NCBI GenBank assembly: GCA_021234155.1
Contig: JAJEKV010000292.1
Span: 62,001 to 126,000 of the forward strand
DNA length: 64,000 nucleotides
Direction: 5' to 3'
Source: Isoetes taiwanensis
Lineage: Eukaryota; Streptophyta; Lycopodiopsida; Isoetales; Isoetaceae
Shown here: in pieces, positions 9,656 through 19,510 of the stretch
Layout of the letters: each line of letters begins with the position of its first letter
How positions within the stretch are numbered: the stretch's first letter is position 1
Position numbers and translations under genes: made by a program
Notes under the pieces: model-generated
Databases searched by the model: none
What the model was told of the DNA's origin: nothing
What the model saw: only the letters and a program-made list of their open reading frames with translations

Positions 9656-11336
9656 AGGCCCTATCACCAAACACTAATTTGATGGATGAGATTAATAATC
9701 TCTTTGTATTGAACGATTGAGATTGAAGTTTTCTCTGCGTTATGTGAAGTTAATAGATGGGTTGGTTGCCGTTGATTGTCATGATATAAATTACAGCGCC
9801 ATCCAAATGTCCATGCCATAGCCGTGATAAAATCTAATAGCGATGTCATGATTCCAACGAAAGCTATTCCTTTAGTTTTCTTTTGTTTTTCTTACCTAGA
9901 AGCTCCCTAATCATAGCCTGGAGCTCTTGGTCCTCTTGAGAACTTTTAACATCCTAAGGGAAGAGCTTTTAATTGAGGCCATGGAAGGTGCTTGTAATAC
10001 AGTAGCAGTCTGGATATGGAGACAATAGGGTTAAGATCTCCAAGATCAAGGGTAGGGAGTAGAAGGAGCATAGGAAATCTTAAGTACTCTAAGAGCCCTC
10101 GCCATTTTAAGGTATATAATGCAGAAAAAAGGGAAGTTACATAGGAGCTCCGTCAAAAGCCCAAAAAAGCTAAGGTACGACAAGATTGAAAGGCAACAGG
10201 ATGAAACCAGGTTATGAGGAGGAGCTGCACCATTTTGTCAGATGTTGAGAGGGTTGTATACCCAACAAGAAGAAGCCAGAGCCAGGTTAGAAATAGGGGC
10301 ACATCTAAGGGCTGGAACAATGTTAGGGTTCTACCACACCGTGAAGAGATGTCTGATTTAGCTCTTGAGCCATAACTTAGAGGTGAATAATGTAGATAGG
10401 GATGTCCCTATTGATCTGGTTGCAAGGAACGGCCGGAGAGGGTTAACAAAAGCAGCTTGATCCTTCTCACATCTCGAGCTTCGGAGATCTAAAATCTGGC
10501 AGTTCTAGGGCAACGATGGCATTCATAGATCTCTGGATTCTTGACCAAATGCATGTTTTATTCTTGTATTCGTCCTCCAATGCATGAAGGATCCATTATC
10601 TACTAGTAGTAGTAGTCATTTTGAGCATACAACAAGTATCAAATACATATCCATTTTGATCATTTTTAGTTGAGCAACTGGACTTTCAAGTCTTTGAAAA
10701 AACGCTTAATAGATCCCTTCATATTTAAGTCGTGTATTTTTCGTGATTTAGGAGTACCATTTTGGATTATGGCGTTTTAAATGTTAGTTCGTCTCTTTTG
10801 ATTTTCTCAAGTACTGGGCCGCATTTGTTAGACCATGCCTATCTAGAATTATGTAAAGGGTTTTTGGGAATCTCCGTTTTAGAAAAATTGTATGCAAAAA
10901 GCATGGGAAAGCATGCAATTTGTAAGTTTAAGCCACCTCATGTGTTTGCGTTGTGGTTTGTGTTCCTTTTATGAGAAAGTGCCCTCATTTTTTTATTACC
11001 TAATCATTCTTACAATTCCTTCTTGATCCGTTGAATTTCATTAATATGTGCAGCTGAAAGAGGATATATTTCTACCAGCATTTTTCCTCCTCTATTGTAT
11101 TTGTATATTAACTTATTGAATAAATTATATTAGAATCTCTTGGCATTCTAATATGAAATCTGAAGGGTGCAAGGGTGCAAGATCTAGCAATCGCTGGGTT
11201 TCGGTTCCTAGATCCTACACATTCGCGTACTTGTGATAAATTTAGGGTGAACATAGGGTGTTAGATTTCTTAAAGATTGAGATTTTGTTTAGAGCATTTG
11301 GGCTTGATTACATGCTGAGTATTTGTTTTGCTGCAG
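9656..11336. other. AT-rich intergenic or intronic DNA
   Basis: No domain is seen on either strand. The longest frame is 70 codons (10762-10974, plus) and is compositionally unremarkable. A short (TAG)n run lies near 10602-10615. Confidence 0.4.
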
Positions 11337-11408
11337 GCTCTTGGTATTGCCGGGCATTACAAATGGAAGTGCAGTCCTTCAATCACAGCAAACATACTGC
11401 CATGCAAG
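11337..11408 (+). other. Possible 72-bp host exon
   Basis: A pyrimidine-rich tract ending TTTTGCTGCAG precedes a 72-base open block encoding a 24-residue segment (ALGIAGHYKWKC then SPSITANILPCK). An AAG/GTATC donor follows. Flanking DNA is intron-like. If real, the Gypsy element at 11,905 inserted into an intron of this gene. No family is recognised. Confidence 0.25.
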
Positions 11409-11899
11409 GTATCATTCCATTTCTAAATTCATTGTTATGGTACTATTTTTGATGACCTCCTCGAATTGCCATTATATGAACGTCAAATGTAAATATTTTG
11501 ATTGTGATGTTCACCGGTGGGGCTTCTAAAGTTATGAATACCTCTAACATTAGCATGTTCTGGTAGCTCGCTTGCCAAAATATGCAGATAATGTTGGTTA
11601 GTGTTTGTAGAGTTGCTTTATAAAAGGTAATCTTTTTTGCATGCATATAATAATGCACACAACAAATAGCTTTTAGGAGAGCCTGTTTATTGCATCTGCA
11701 AACTGCGCAGCCATGGCTGCACCTATATTTTTGTATGTTATCATTACTTTTTGATCCATTCATTGTTTTTACATCATTTTTTGTCTTTTAAAATAGATAT
11801 GTCTGCAAATGTACCTTTACATGTATGGTATTATAGCGGGGATATTGTCGCCTTTAGAATGAAGCAAGCATTAAATTGAATTAATGTTGAACTTTTCAT

Positions 11900-11904
11900 T
11901 TTAG
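11900..11904. repeat. Target-site duplication, left copy (TTTAG)
   Basis: TTTAG directly precedes the 5' LTR. The identical five bases follow the 3' LTR at 19,506-19,510, as expected for integrase-mediated insertion. Confidence 0.85.
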
Positions 11905-13529
11905 TGTGGCATTTCCAAGTATTTATACTGCAGATAATGATAAATATATTGACACGTCACCCAGTATAGATACGCCACCATGGGGTATGCTAACCTAGGG
12001 GGTTGACCTAAAAGGGATTAAATTAGCTATGCTAATTTAACCATTAAGGATAATAACCTATAATTAAGGAATTAATAATTATAAAGGATAATTATGGTTT
12101 GGGAAGGCGCCACACCGCCAAACTCGACACAAAGATGGTGAATGCTACTTTGATCCATTAAGGTGGATCACCACCCCAGATCGCCCACAATTGACCAAGA
12201 GGAGCCGAGCGCCACCTTTGAGCAAACAAAGCCTACCTTTGCCGAAATGAGCGCCACCCTTGTCCGAGCACGATACCCTTGTAACCGTGAAATGGAGCAC
12301 CAAGGCCAAGAAGATGGAAGTCCCCAACGATAATGGGTCCAGCAGGAACTCAGGTGGGTGGCTAGAGTAGCTTGTGAATTCTAGGGTAGTGCCCCTTTTG
12401 GGCACTTGTGTGTTGTCTTGTCTGTTCTCTCTGTGTTTTGGTGGTAGGAACCAACCCTTGGTTGTAAAGGTAAGTTCTCTTTATATTTTGATTCTGGTCT
12501 TGCTCTCAAAGGATGGATTGATAGTTCTTTGCATAGTCTTACTCGAAATGGGGAACTAAGGGGGTAGAGACCTCTGAGCTCATGTCCGATAGTATGCTCC
12601 TAGATCTGACCTGTAATATTCCCATTAGATGCTGCCTGGTACAAGAGACCACCGGTCAGACGCTATGGTCCGGCTTAGCACCAGAGAAGGGACACGGTGG
12701 TGAAGTGGGGGTGGGGTCTTGCACGAACATAAAAGGCTCCCCGAGACTCCTACAATGGGCTAGCCACGACAGTGGCCACGAGGGCCGGTATGGGTCCGAC
12801 ACTCCCCCGGGTGTAGAGGTGTGATCTCAGATGGAGCATCTTGCACTTTGAGTAGATTTAGAATGAGTAAATCGGGTATGGATGCGGGGTCGCTGATGCG
12901 CACGCGTATTCTCTAGCTCACCCATGGAACCACTATGATCCCCGAAGGGACGCTTCCCACTGCCTCATCGGGACGGGGGCGCCATGAACCCCGGAGTAGA
13001 CTCAAAAGGGTGATACCTTGAGTTTGCGTCTCCGAAGGCTATAGCGAAGCCATAGCGTGGATCGACCCATCCGCAAAGTGTGCAATGGGGAGGGGCGGAT
13101 GGAGTGGACAACCCTAGCCGATGTTCTCACGCCAGCTAACGCCAGTTATACCTCCGTCTCACGAACTCTTGAGATCGAGCCATCACCCATCCTCACGTGA
13201 GTCTCCAACCGAGGTAGAACCACGGGGTTTGGGGTGTTTTCTTAGTTTAGATGCATATTCTTTGCCGCTGGTATTTGATGGATGCGCCACCCTTCGTGGT
13301 GGTTATTTATATATGATTTATGCCGTGCAACCCCTTGTATTCATGCTTCCGGCGACGAGGAGCCCATCAAGGCGTGGGTCGGAATGACACCTCCGTGTCC
13401 TTCACGCCAGCATCTCCACGTAGATGGCCCGGTCGACGGAGGGTTCTCTGCCATGGCGCAGATGGTCGCCATGGAGAGGAAAGTCCCCATGATGTATACC
13501 ACGGGTCGATATATTCGTGGAGCGCCACA
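11905..13529 (+). repeat. 5' LTR of the Gypsy element
   Basis: 1,625 bp, begins TGTGGCATTTCCAAG and ends GAGCGCCACA. It aligns along its length with 17,877-19,505 but with many substitutions and short indels. The terminal bases still pair as an imperfect inverted repeat. The AT-rich first 200 bp and GC-richer remainder are shared by both copies. Confidence 0.9.
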
Positions 13530-13546
13530 TCGGTATCGAGTCGCGG
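13530..13546 (+). promoter_or_regulatory. Primer-binding site, initiator-Met tRNA type
   Basis: The bases after the 5' LTR contain GGTATCGAG. This differs from the usual plant GGTATCAGAGC mainly by loss of one A, so the element was probably primed by initiator Met tRNA. Confidence 0.55.
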
Positions 13547-15230
13547 ATTTCGGTTTTCGAAATCATAGCATCGACCAAACCCTAACTCGCTAGTTTAGGT
13601 AGTTAGGAGGAAGAGTTTAAGCTAGCGTGATTGTTTAGTTCTCGATGTTTGGTGTGGTGTTAGGTTAATGTAATAGAATGTAAGTTCTTAAGAAGTTAGG
13701 GCGACCGGAAGACCCAAGTTTGGAAGAGCTATAACTTCTTGTAGGTAGCTCTGATGAAGGCTAAAAACGGCTCCAATGGATCGGGCACCTCCCAAATACC
13801 CTCTGGGACACGCCTCTCCGAGGTCAAAAGACAACAGTCACCGAAAAATCGAAGGGGCTTGCTGTCCCTGAGGTGTTTATTTCAAAAGTTAAGCTAGTAT
13901 AAGTAAGGCAAAGACCCCATATACCTGGCCGCTGCATTTTTTATATGCTTGCTTAAAAAAAAAATAATAATAATAAATAAATTTTGATTTTTTTTTTTTT
14001 TTTTTTTTAAATAAAAAGTGAACGTTAGAATTTAAATTTAAGTACTTTTTAAAGTGTGTTTCGTCTGACGACTTTTTCCGCCATAGTCACGGATCCGGAA
14101 GCTCGCTTTCCTTTATAGCCGACTTTCCATCACACCCCGCACCTACCCAAAACCCTTAGCGCTTTACCCCACCCTCTAGTGCCATCTACTCACCGCTGGC
14201 GCTTTACTTCTTCTTTTGTTATTGCCCATCACTAGTCACATGCCATGCCGCGCTTTAAGCTTACTGATTGACTTAAAGACCTTAACCGCCTACCAGCTCT
14301 TTTGTGTGCTCATAGACCACCTAGGTGAGGACCATCATGATATTGATGTGGTCCTCGACTTGTTTGTAAAGCACTTTACCGAGAACCGCCCAGATTCCAT
14401 TTCCTATCTTCCACTTTAATGAGCGGTTCCTCATAAAGTTAAATGTCGCTAACCGGGTCTTTACACCATTGAGGAGCAAATGATAGAGCTTTTGCCTTCG
14501 CCAAGTTTTTTACCCCTCGCCTAACCCCGAGGAAAACCCCAAGACTCCATTAGAACAGAGACCCAAAGGATTATGCACATGGCTAGGCTAGAAGATCTTC
14601 AAAGAAATAGCCAGCGGCCTTCCGTACGCAAGTGGCCAACCGCTTTTACTACCTTGGTCGAGGCCATGTGGTTGTATGCATGGACCACTACTACCTTCCT
14701 CCTTTTCATTGGGATGCCGAGCTGAATAGCTTTGTTTTTGAGAATGCATTACCTAGTTTCATCTAAGACCGCATGGACACCGCGGTAAAGCCGACATGCG
14801 AGCCTACCCGCACCGGGTACCATACGAATTTGCCAGCGAAGTACAAGGGCCAGCTTTGAACAAGGAAGCCCGCGGAAGTCGAAGAGGAGAGGCCCGTGAA
14901 GAAGCAGAGGACTACCAAAACCAATGTGGGGATCAGAACGCTGGACCATCGCCAGGGACCAAAATGTTGACCGCATCAACCTAACGGTGGATCCAACCGC
15001 TGGCCAGCAACAAGATCAACTCGTGGGAGCGTATGGGCCAGGAATAGGGAGGCTATGGAGTCCGCAACAGGACGCTGAAGAGAAAGAGCACCAAACCCGT
15101 TAAGGGAGGTATAGGTACAAGACCCGACACAAAAGAATGCCGCCGCAGCAAGAAGATATCAACAGACGGGAGCAGATATTCACTCTGCAAGGCCTCATAT
15201 CCTGCAGCCTATAGAAACCGAATGCCGGAA
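13547..15230 (+). pseudogene. Gypsy gag region, decayed
   Basis: Three mixed frames with no uninterrupted reading. The region contains a poly-T/AT stretch (about 13,960-14,020) and Arg/Lys-rich blocks near 14,860-14,920. The role of nucleocapsid precursor is assigned by position between primer site and protease only. No CCHC knuckle was found. Confidence 0.4.
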
Positions 15231-15259
15231 GTCAGCTTGTCTGTCTATTTCCACCGTGA

Positions 15260-15683
15260 GGTCAAGTAGACAAGAAGCCTTTTGTAATTCTTATGGATTG
15301 AAGTACACATAATTTTGTTTCTCCTAGAATGGCCTGTAGTCTCCAAACCTTGAAACCTTGAGGTCCCGACCGGAGACCCGCCACTCTAGCTGTGGGTAAG
15401 GTTAGGCATACCATGGCCGCCGTGATCAACCTCAAGGTGCACTGCTGTGCCCCAGCCTTGCCATGGGTGCCGAAGTTAATGGATATTGGGAAAATATGAC
15501 CTCATTGTTGGTATGGAATTCTTGGCATCCGCGAAGGCCAACATAGATCATGGTGAAACGGAAGTTACCTTCAACGCAGCTAATATAAAAGGTGAACCAT
15601 TCAACCCTATTATGCGCTTCTATGTCCATCGACAACTAGATAAAGCTATAATGCTAAAGGAAAAGCTCTCTCTGCGCCATTAG
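15260..15683 (+). pseudogene. Gypsy aspartic protease fragment
   Basis: PFVILMD, a stop, then STHNF (about 15,278-15,312) is the active-site DSGSTHNF motif with a small lesion replacing SG. Downstream, YDLIVGMEFL (about 15,492-15,521) matches the conserved yDvILGmdWL, followed by a typical A.ID......VtF. The N-terminal and C-terminal lobes are in different frames. Confidence 0.65.
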
Positions 15684-15689
15684 ACTTGC

Positions 15690-15955
15690 CTCCTTTGAGT
15701 CGATGTTGCTGCTAAGTAATCGATAACTTGCCGGGGATTGCTAATCTTCTCCGAGAATTTGGTGATCTTTTTCCGCATGAGATCCGCTTCCTCCTTCGTG
15801 AGGGGTGGAATGTGAGATAGTTTTTAGAGCCCGGTACTAAGCCTACCAGCACGCCCCGCATCAGCATGAGTCCCCCAAAATTGGCGAGAGCTTAAGAAGC
15901 AACTTCGTGAGTCACGAAGCTCATTCTCCATGACACATAATAATAGCCTTATAGC
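15690..15955 (+). pseudogene. Gypsy reverse transcriptase, N-terminal remnant only
   Basis: A frame reading RFLLREGWNVR, then EPGTKPTSTPRISMSPPKLARA, corresponds to the region just upstream of RT catalytic motif 1 (the L.PG..P....yRmsP.El segment). The fingers/palm core with YVDD and the RNase H do not follow. Integrase begins within about 60 bp, marking an internal deletion. Confidence 0.6.
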
Positions 15956-16014
15956 TGGACACGCAGTTTTATGAAGACCTACTTTAAGATTCGCCTCCAG
16001 CTATTTCGCCTTCT

Positions 16015-16985
16015 ATGAAAAAAGACATTGCCGTATATTAAGCAAGTTGTCGTGTGTCGCTAAACTAAAGTCGAAAGCAGCTTAAGGATTCTAGGCGAAG
16101 TTACAACCTCTCGATGTGCCCAACGCTAAGTGGGAAGTGATAACCATGGATTTCATTGTGGCCCTCCCACGCATCGGAGGATATGATGCGTTATCGGTAG
16201 TGGTCGACAAATTGTCAAAAATGGCTCATTTCTGCCATGTCGCACCACCGGATACAAAATTTCTTCGACGCTTTGCTATTTGCCAAGGAGATCTTCTTCG
16301 ATTGCATGGAATGCCACGAAGTTATCATATCCCATTGTGGATCCCAAGTTCAGTAAGTGCATTCGAAAGATTTCTTTGCCACCATCCGCACCAAGCTTGC
16401 CATGAGTACGCAAAGATATCATCCTCAAACAGATGGTCGACAGAGCGCACTAATCGCATTATAGAGGATATGCTAAGAAGTTATGTGTGGAGTAAGCAAT
16501 CACAATGGGTCGATTATATTTATCCTGGTCGAAGTTTGCCTACAACAAGATGAAACAAGAATCCTCCATAATGTCTCCCTTTATGATAAATTATGGTTAT
16601 CAATGTCTTACTCCCGACACATGGCATAACCCCGCTTCTAAAGTGGAGGTTTTCAGCAACTCCTCTTGGAGATGCAAGCTCGGGTCGAAGAAGTTCGAGG
16701 TTATTTATTAGTCGCACGCAATCGCCGAAGAGTGTAGCCGATAAGCACAGAACACCACACGTTTTCCAGGTGGGCGAATCAGTTTGGCTTAAGATTAAGG
16801 TTAAACAAGCCAAGCTTAGGATTGGCAACTGCAAGAAATTGGCACCCAGATGGGCCGGGCCGCTCAAAATTATCGAACGGTTGGAGAGCGTGCATATCGC
16901 TTTGGATTTGCCACCCCGCTTTGAAGATCCACAAGGTCTTTCACGTGAGTCTTCTCAAACAACACACCCCTTGATCCGTAAGAGG
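16015..16985 (+). pseudogene. Gypsy integrase
   Basis: SMKKDIAVYIKQVVVC is the end of the zinc-binding domain. WEVITMDFIVALPR (16,131-16,172) carries the first catalytic Asp, followed by DALSVVVDKLSKMAHF. RYHPQTDGR and FAYNKMKQES mark the C-terminal part of the core in shifted frames. The GKVWLkl-like stretch VGESVWLKIK and LAPRWAGPLKIIER (about 16,770-16,880) are the GPY/F region. The second catalytic Asp region (SDRDpkF) is degraded. At least four frameshifts are needed. Confidence 0.75.
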
Positions 16986-17074
16986 TTTTGGATACCCCAA
17001 CCCTCCTAGAAATGACAGAGGAGCACCTCGAGATAGTGCCCAAGCTCTTCTTGATCGGGCTTGTAAACAAACCA

Positions 17075-17200
17075 GAAGGACTCAAATGTTGCAATACTTG
17101 GTTAAGTGGGAAGCACTTACCGCTTGAGGATGCTACGGGTGATGAAGATAGACCTTGAGAAGCACTATCCGGACTTCATGCGGGAATCCCAAGGTTACAC
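17075..17200 (+). pseudogene. Chromodomain at the integrase C-terminus
   Basis: MLQYLVKWEALT, then after a shift MKIDLEKHYPDF, corresponds to the chromodomain core yLVKWkg......tWe......yPdf. This places the element among plant chromoviruses, whose chromodomain targets insertion to heterochromatin. The aromatic cage cannot be judged because of the frameshift. Confidence 0.65.
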
Positions 17201-17864
17201 CATCAACGATGCTATCAACCCCCGCCCCGGGCAGAAGCTTGAAGGCTTGATTCGGCCGAGAATCATGCAAGAGAGGGGTAGATGCATCGAAGTTGATAAT
17301 AGTTACCGATGATGGGATCACTTTGTTCCCTAGGACGGGTGTAATTGCCATGTGGACATGACCGCGAACCGCTGCAAAGCATGTAGTTAATAGGCCGCGT
17401 TCATCTTGGCTACGATAGGAACTTGGTCATTCCTTATGCCACAGTGGATTGCCAACCATAGGCATCATAGGTTCCCTTGTAGATGAATTTTCTTTCATTT
17501 CTTATAGGGGGTGGTCCCTTCAACCATAACCTACTTATACTATCTATACATCGATCTATTGACATGTGCAAAGCCGCTGAGCAAGACGTGACGCGCTCCA
17601 TGTATAGAGGGTTGTCGATGACCCGACTTGTCCATTTTTGTTTTGTCCACATGTCTTGTTCTTGTGTTACTCTGATGTTGATATTGGACTTCGGTCCTTG
17701 AACTCTTTGCTTATGATAATCATGTAAAATGCACCTCGGTGCTTAAACTGTTTTAAACTTTAAAGTTTTAATATATTATCTTCGGAAATAAGGAATTACC
17801 TTCCTTCGTAATGTGATTTGCTATAATTAGAATTTCACCCCAATGTCGAGGGGAGATTAATTCT
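17201..17864. other. Gypsy 3' non-coding region
   Basis: Sequence between the end of the chromodomain frame and the polypurine tract. Short frames only, no domain seen. Confidence 0.4.
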
Positions 17865-17876
17865 AAGGAGGGAGAA
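17865..17876 (+). promoter_or_regulatory. Polypurine tract
   Basis: AAGGAGGGAGAA directly abuts the 3' LTR, as required for plus-strand priming. Confidence 0.75.
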
Positions 17877-19505
17877 TGTGACGTTCCAAGTATTTATACC
17901 AAGATAATGATAAATATATTGACACGTCACCCAGTATAGATACGCCACCATGGGGTATGGTAACCTAGGGGGTTGACCTAAAAGGGATTAAATTAGCTAT
18001 GCTAATTTAACCATTAAGGATAATAACCTATAATTAAGGAATTAATAATTATAAAGGATAATTATGGTTTGGGGGCGCCACACCGCCAAACTCGACACAA
18101 AGATGGTGAATGCTACTTTGATCCATTAAGGTGGATCACCACCCCGTGATCAGCCACAATTGACCAAGAGGAGCCGAGCGCCACCTTTGAGCAGCCGAGC
18201 GCCTACCTTTGCCGAAATGAGCGCCACCCTTGTCCGAAAGCACGATACCCTTGTAACCGTGAGCCGAGCACCAAGGCCAAGAAGATGGAAGTCCCCAACG
18301 ATAACGGTCCAAAGAGAACTCGTGTGGGTGGCTAGAGTAGCTTGTGAATTCTAGGGTAGCGCCCTTTGGGCACTTGTGTGTTGTCTTGTATGTTCTCTCC
18401 GGTGTTTTGGTGGTAGGAACCAACCCTTGGTTGTAAAGGTAAGTTCTCTTTATATATTTTGATTCTGGTCTTGCTCTCAAAGGATGGATTGATAGTTCTT
18501 TGCATAGTCTTACTCCCGAAATGGGGGATCTAAGGGGGTAGAGACCTCGAGCTCATGTCCGATAGTATGCTCCTAGATACAGCCCCCGTAATATTCCCAT
18601 TAGATGCGGCCCGTGTACAAGAGACCACCGGGTCGAGACGCCATGGTCCGGGCTTAGCACCAGAGAAGGGACACAAAGTGGTGAAGTGGGGGGGGTCTTG
18701 CACGAACATAAAGGCTCCCGAGACTCCTACGGTGGGCTAGGCCCTGATAGCTGGTCAATGAGGGCCTGCATGGGTCCGACACTCCCTAGGTGTAGAGGTG
18801 TGATCCGTGATGGAGCATCTTGCACTTTGAGTAGATTTAGGTGAGTAAGCCTGCATGGATGCGGGGTCAGCCGATGCGCGACGCATTCTCTAGCTCACCC
18901 ATGGAACCACCGGGTGGATCCTGGAAGGGACGCTTCGACCTGCCTCATCGGACCGGGCGTCATGAACCCTGGAGTAGACTCAAAAGGGTGATACCTTGAG
19001 CTTCATGCTCTCCGGAAGGCTATAGCGGCTTATAGCGTGGATCGACCATCCGCAAAGTGTGCACGGGAGGGGCGGATGGAGTGGACAACCCTAGCCGATG
19101 TTCTATGCCAGATGCCAACGCCGGTTATACCTGTCATGCTGCTGAACTCTTGAGATCGAGTCAGTCCATCCTCACAGGAGTCTGAACCGGGGTAGAACCT
19201 GGGGTTTGGGGTGTTTTCTTAGTTTAGATGCATATTCTTTGCCGTTGGTATTTGGATGGATGCGCCACCCTTCGTGGTGGTTATTTATATATGATTTATC
19301 TTTGGTGCTAACCCTTGTATTCATGCTTCGGCACGAGGAGCCCATCGAAGGCGTGGGCCGAATGACACCTCCGTGTCCTTCACTCGAGCATCTCCACGTA
19401 GATGGCCCGGGTCAGACGGAGGGCCCTGCTCATGGCGAGATGGTCGCCATGGGAGGGGAAAGTCCCCGTATGTATACGTAGTCGTATATATTCAGGAGCG
19501 TCACA
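17877..19505 (+). repeat. 3' LTR of the Gypsy element
   Basis: 1,629 bp, begins TGTGACGTTCCAAG and ends GAGCGTCACA, so its ends are a better inverted repeat than those of the 5' LTR. It is colinear with the 5' LTR. Confidence 0.9.
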
Positions 19506-19510
19506 TTTAG
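19506..19510. repeat. Target-site duplication, right copy (TTTAG)
   Basis: Identical to 11,900-11,904. Confidence 0.85.

Larger units (their letters stand above)
11905..19505 (+). mobile_element. Chromodomain Gypsy (chromovirus) LTR retrotransposon, internally deleted
   Basis: Full-length insertion bounded by 1.63-kb LTRs that begin TGTG and end CACA. It is flanked by a perfect 5-bp duplication TTTAG (11,900-11,904 and 19,506-19,510). It has a degenerate initiator-Met tRNA primer site after the 5' LTR and a purine tract before the 3' LTR. The internal order is gag-like, aspartic protease, start of RT, integrase, chromodomain, as in plant Gypsy. About 1.3-1.6 kb of RT core and RNase H expected from the family is missing near 15,950-15,990. 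The remaining frames are broken, so it cannot move by itself. Confidence 0.9.
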
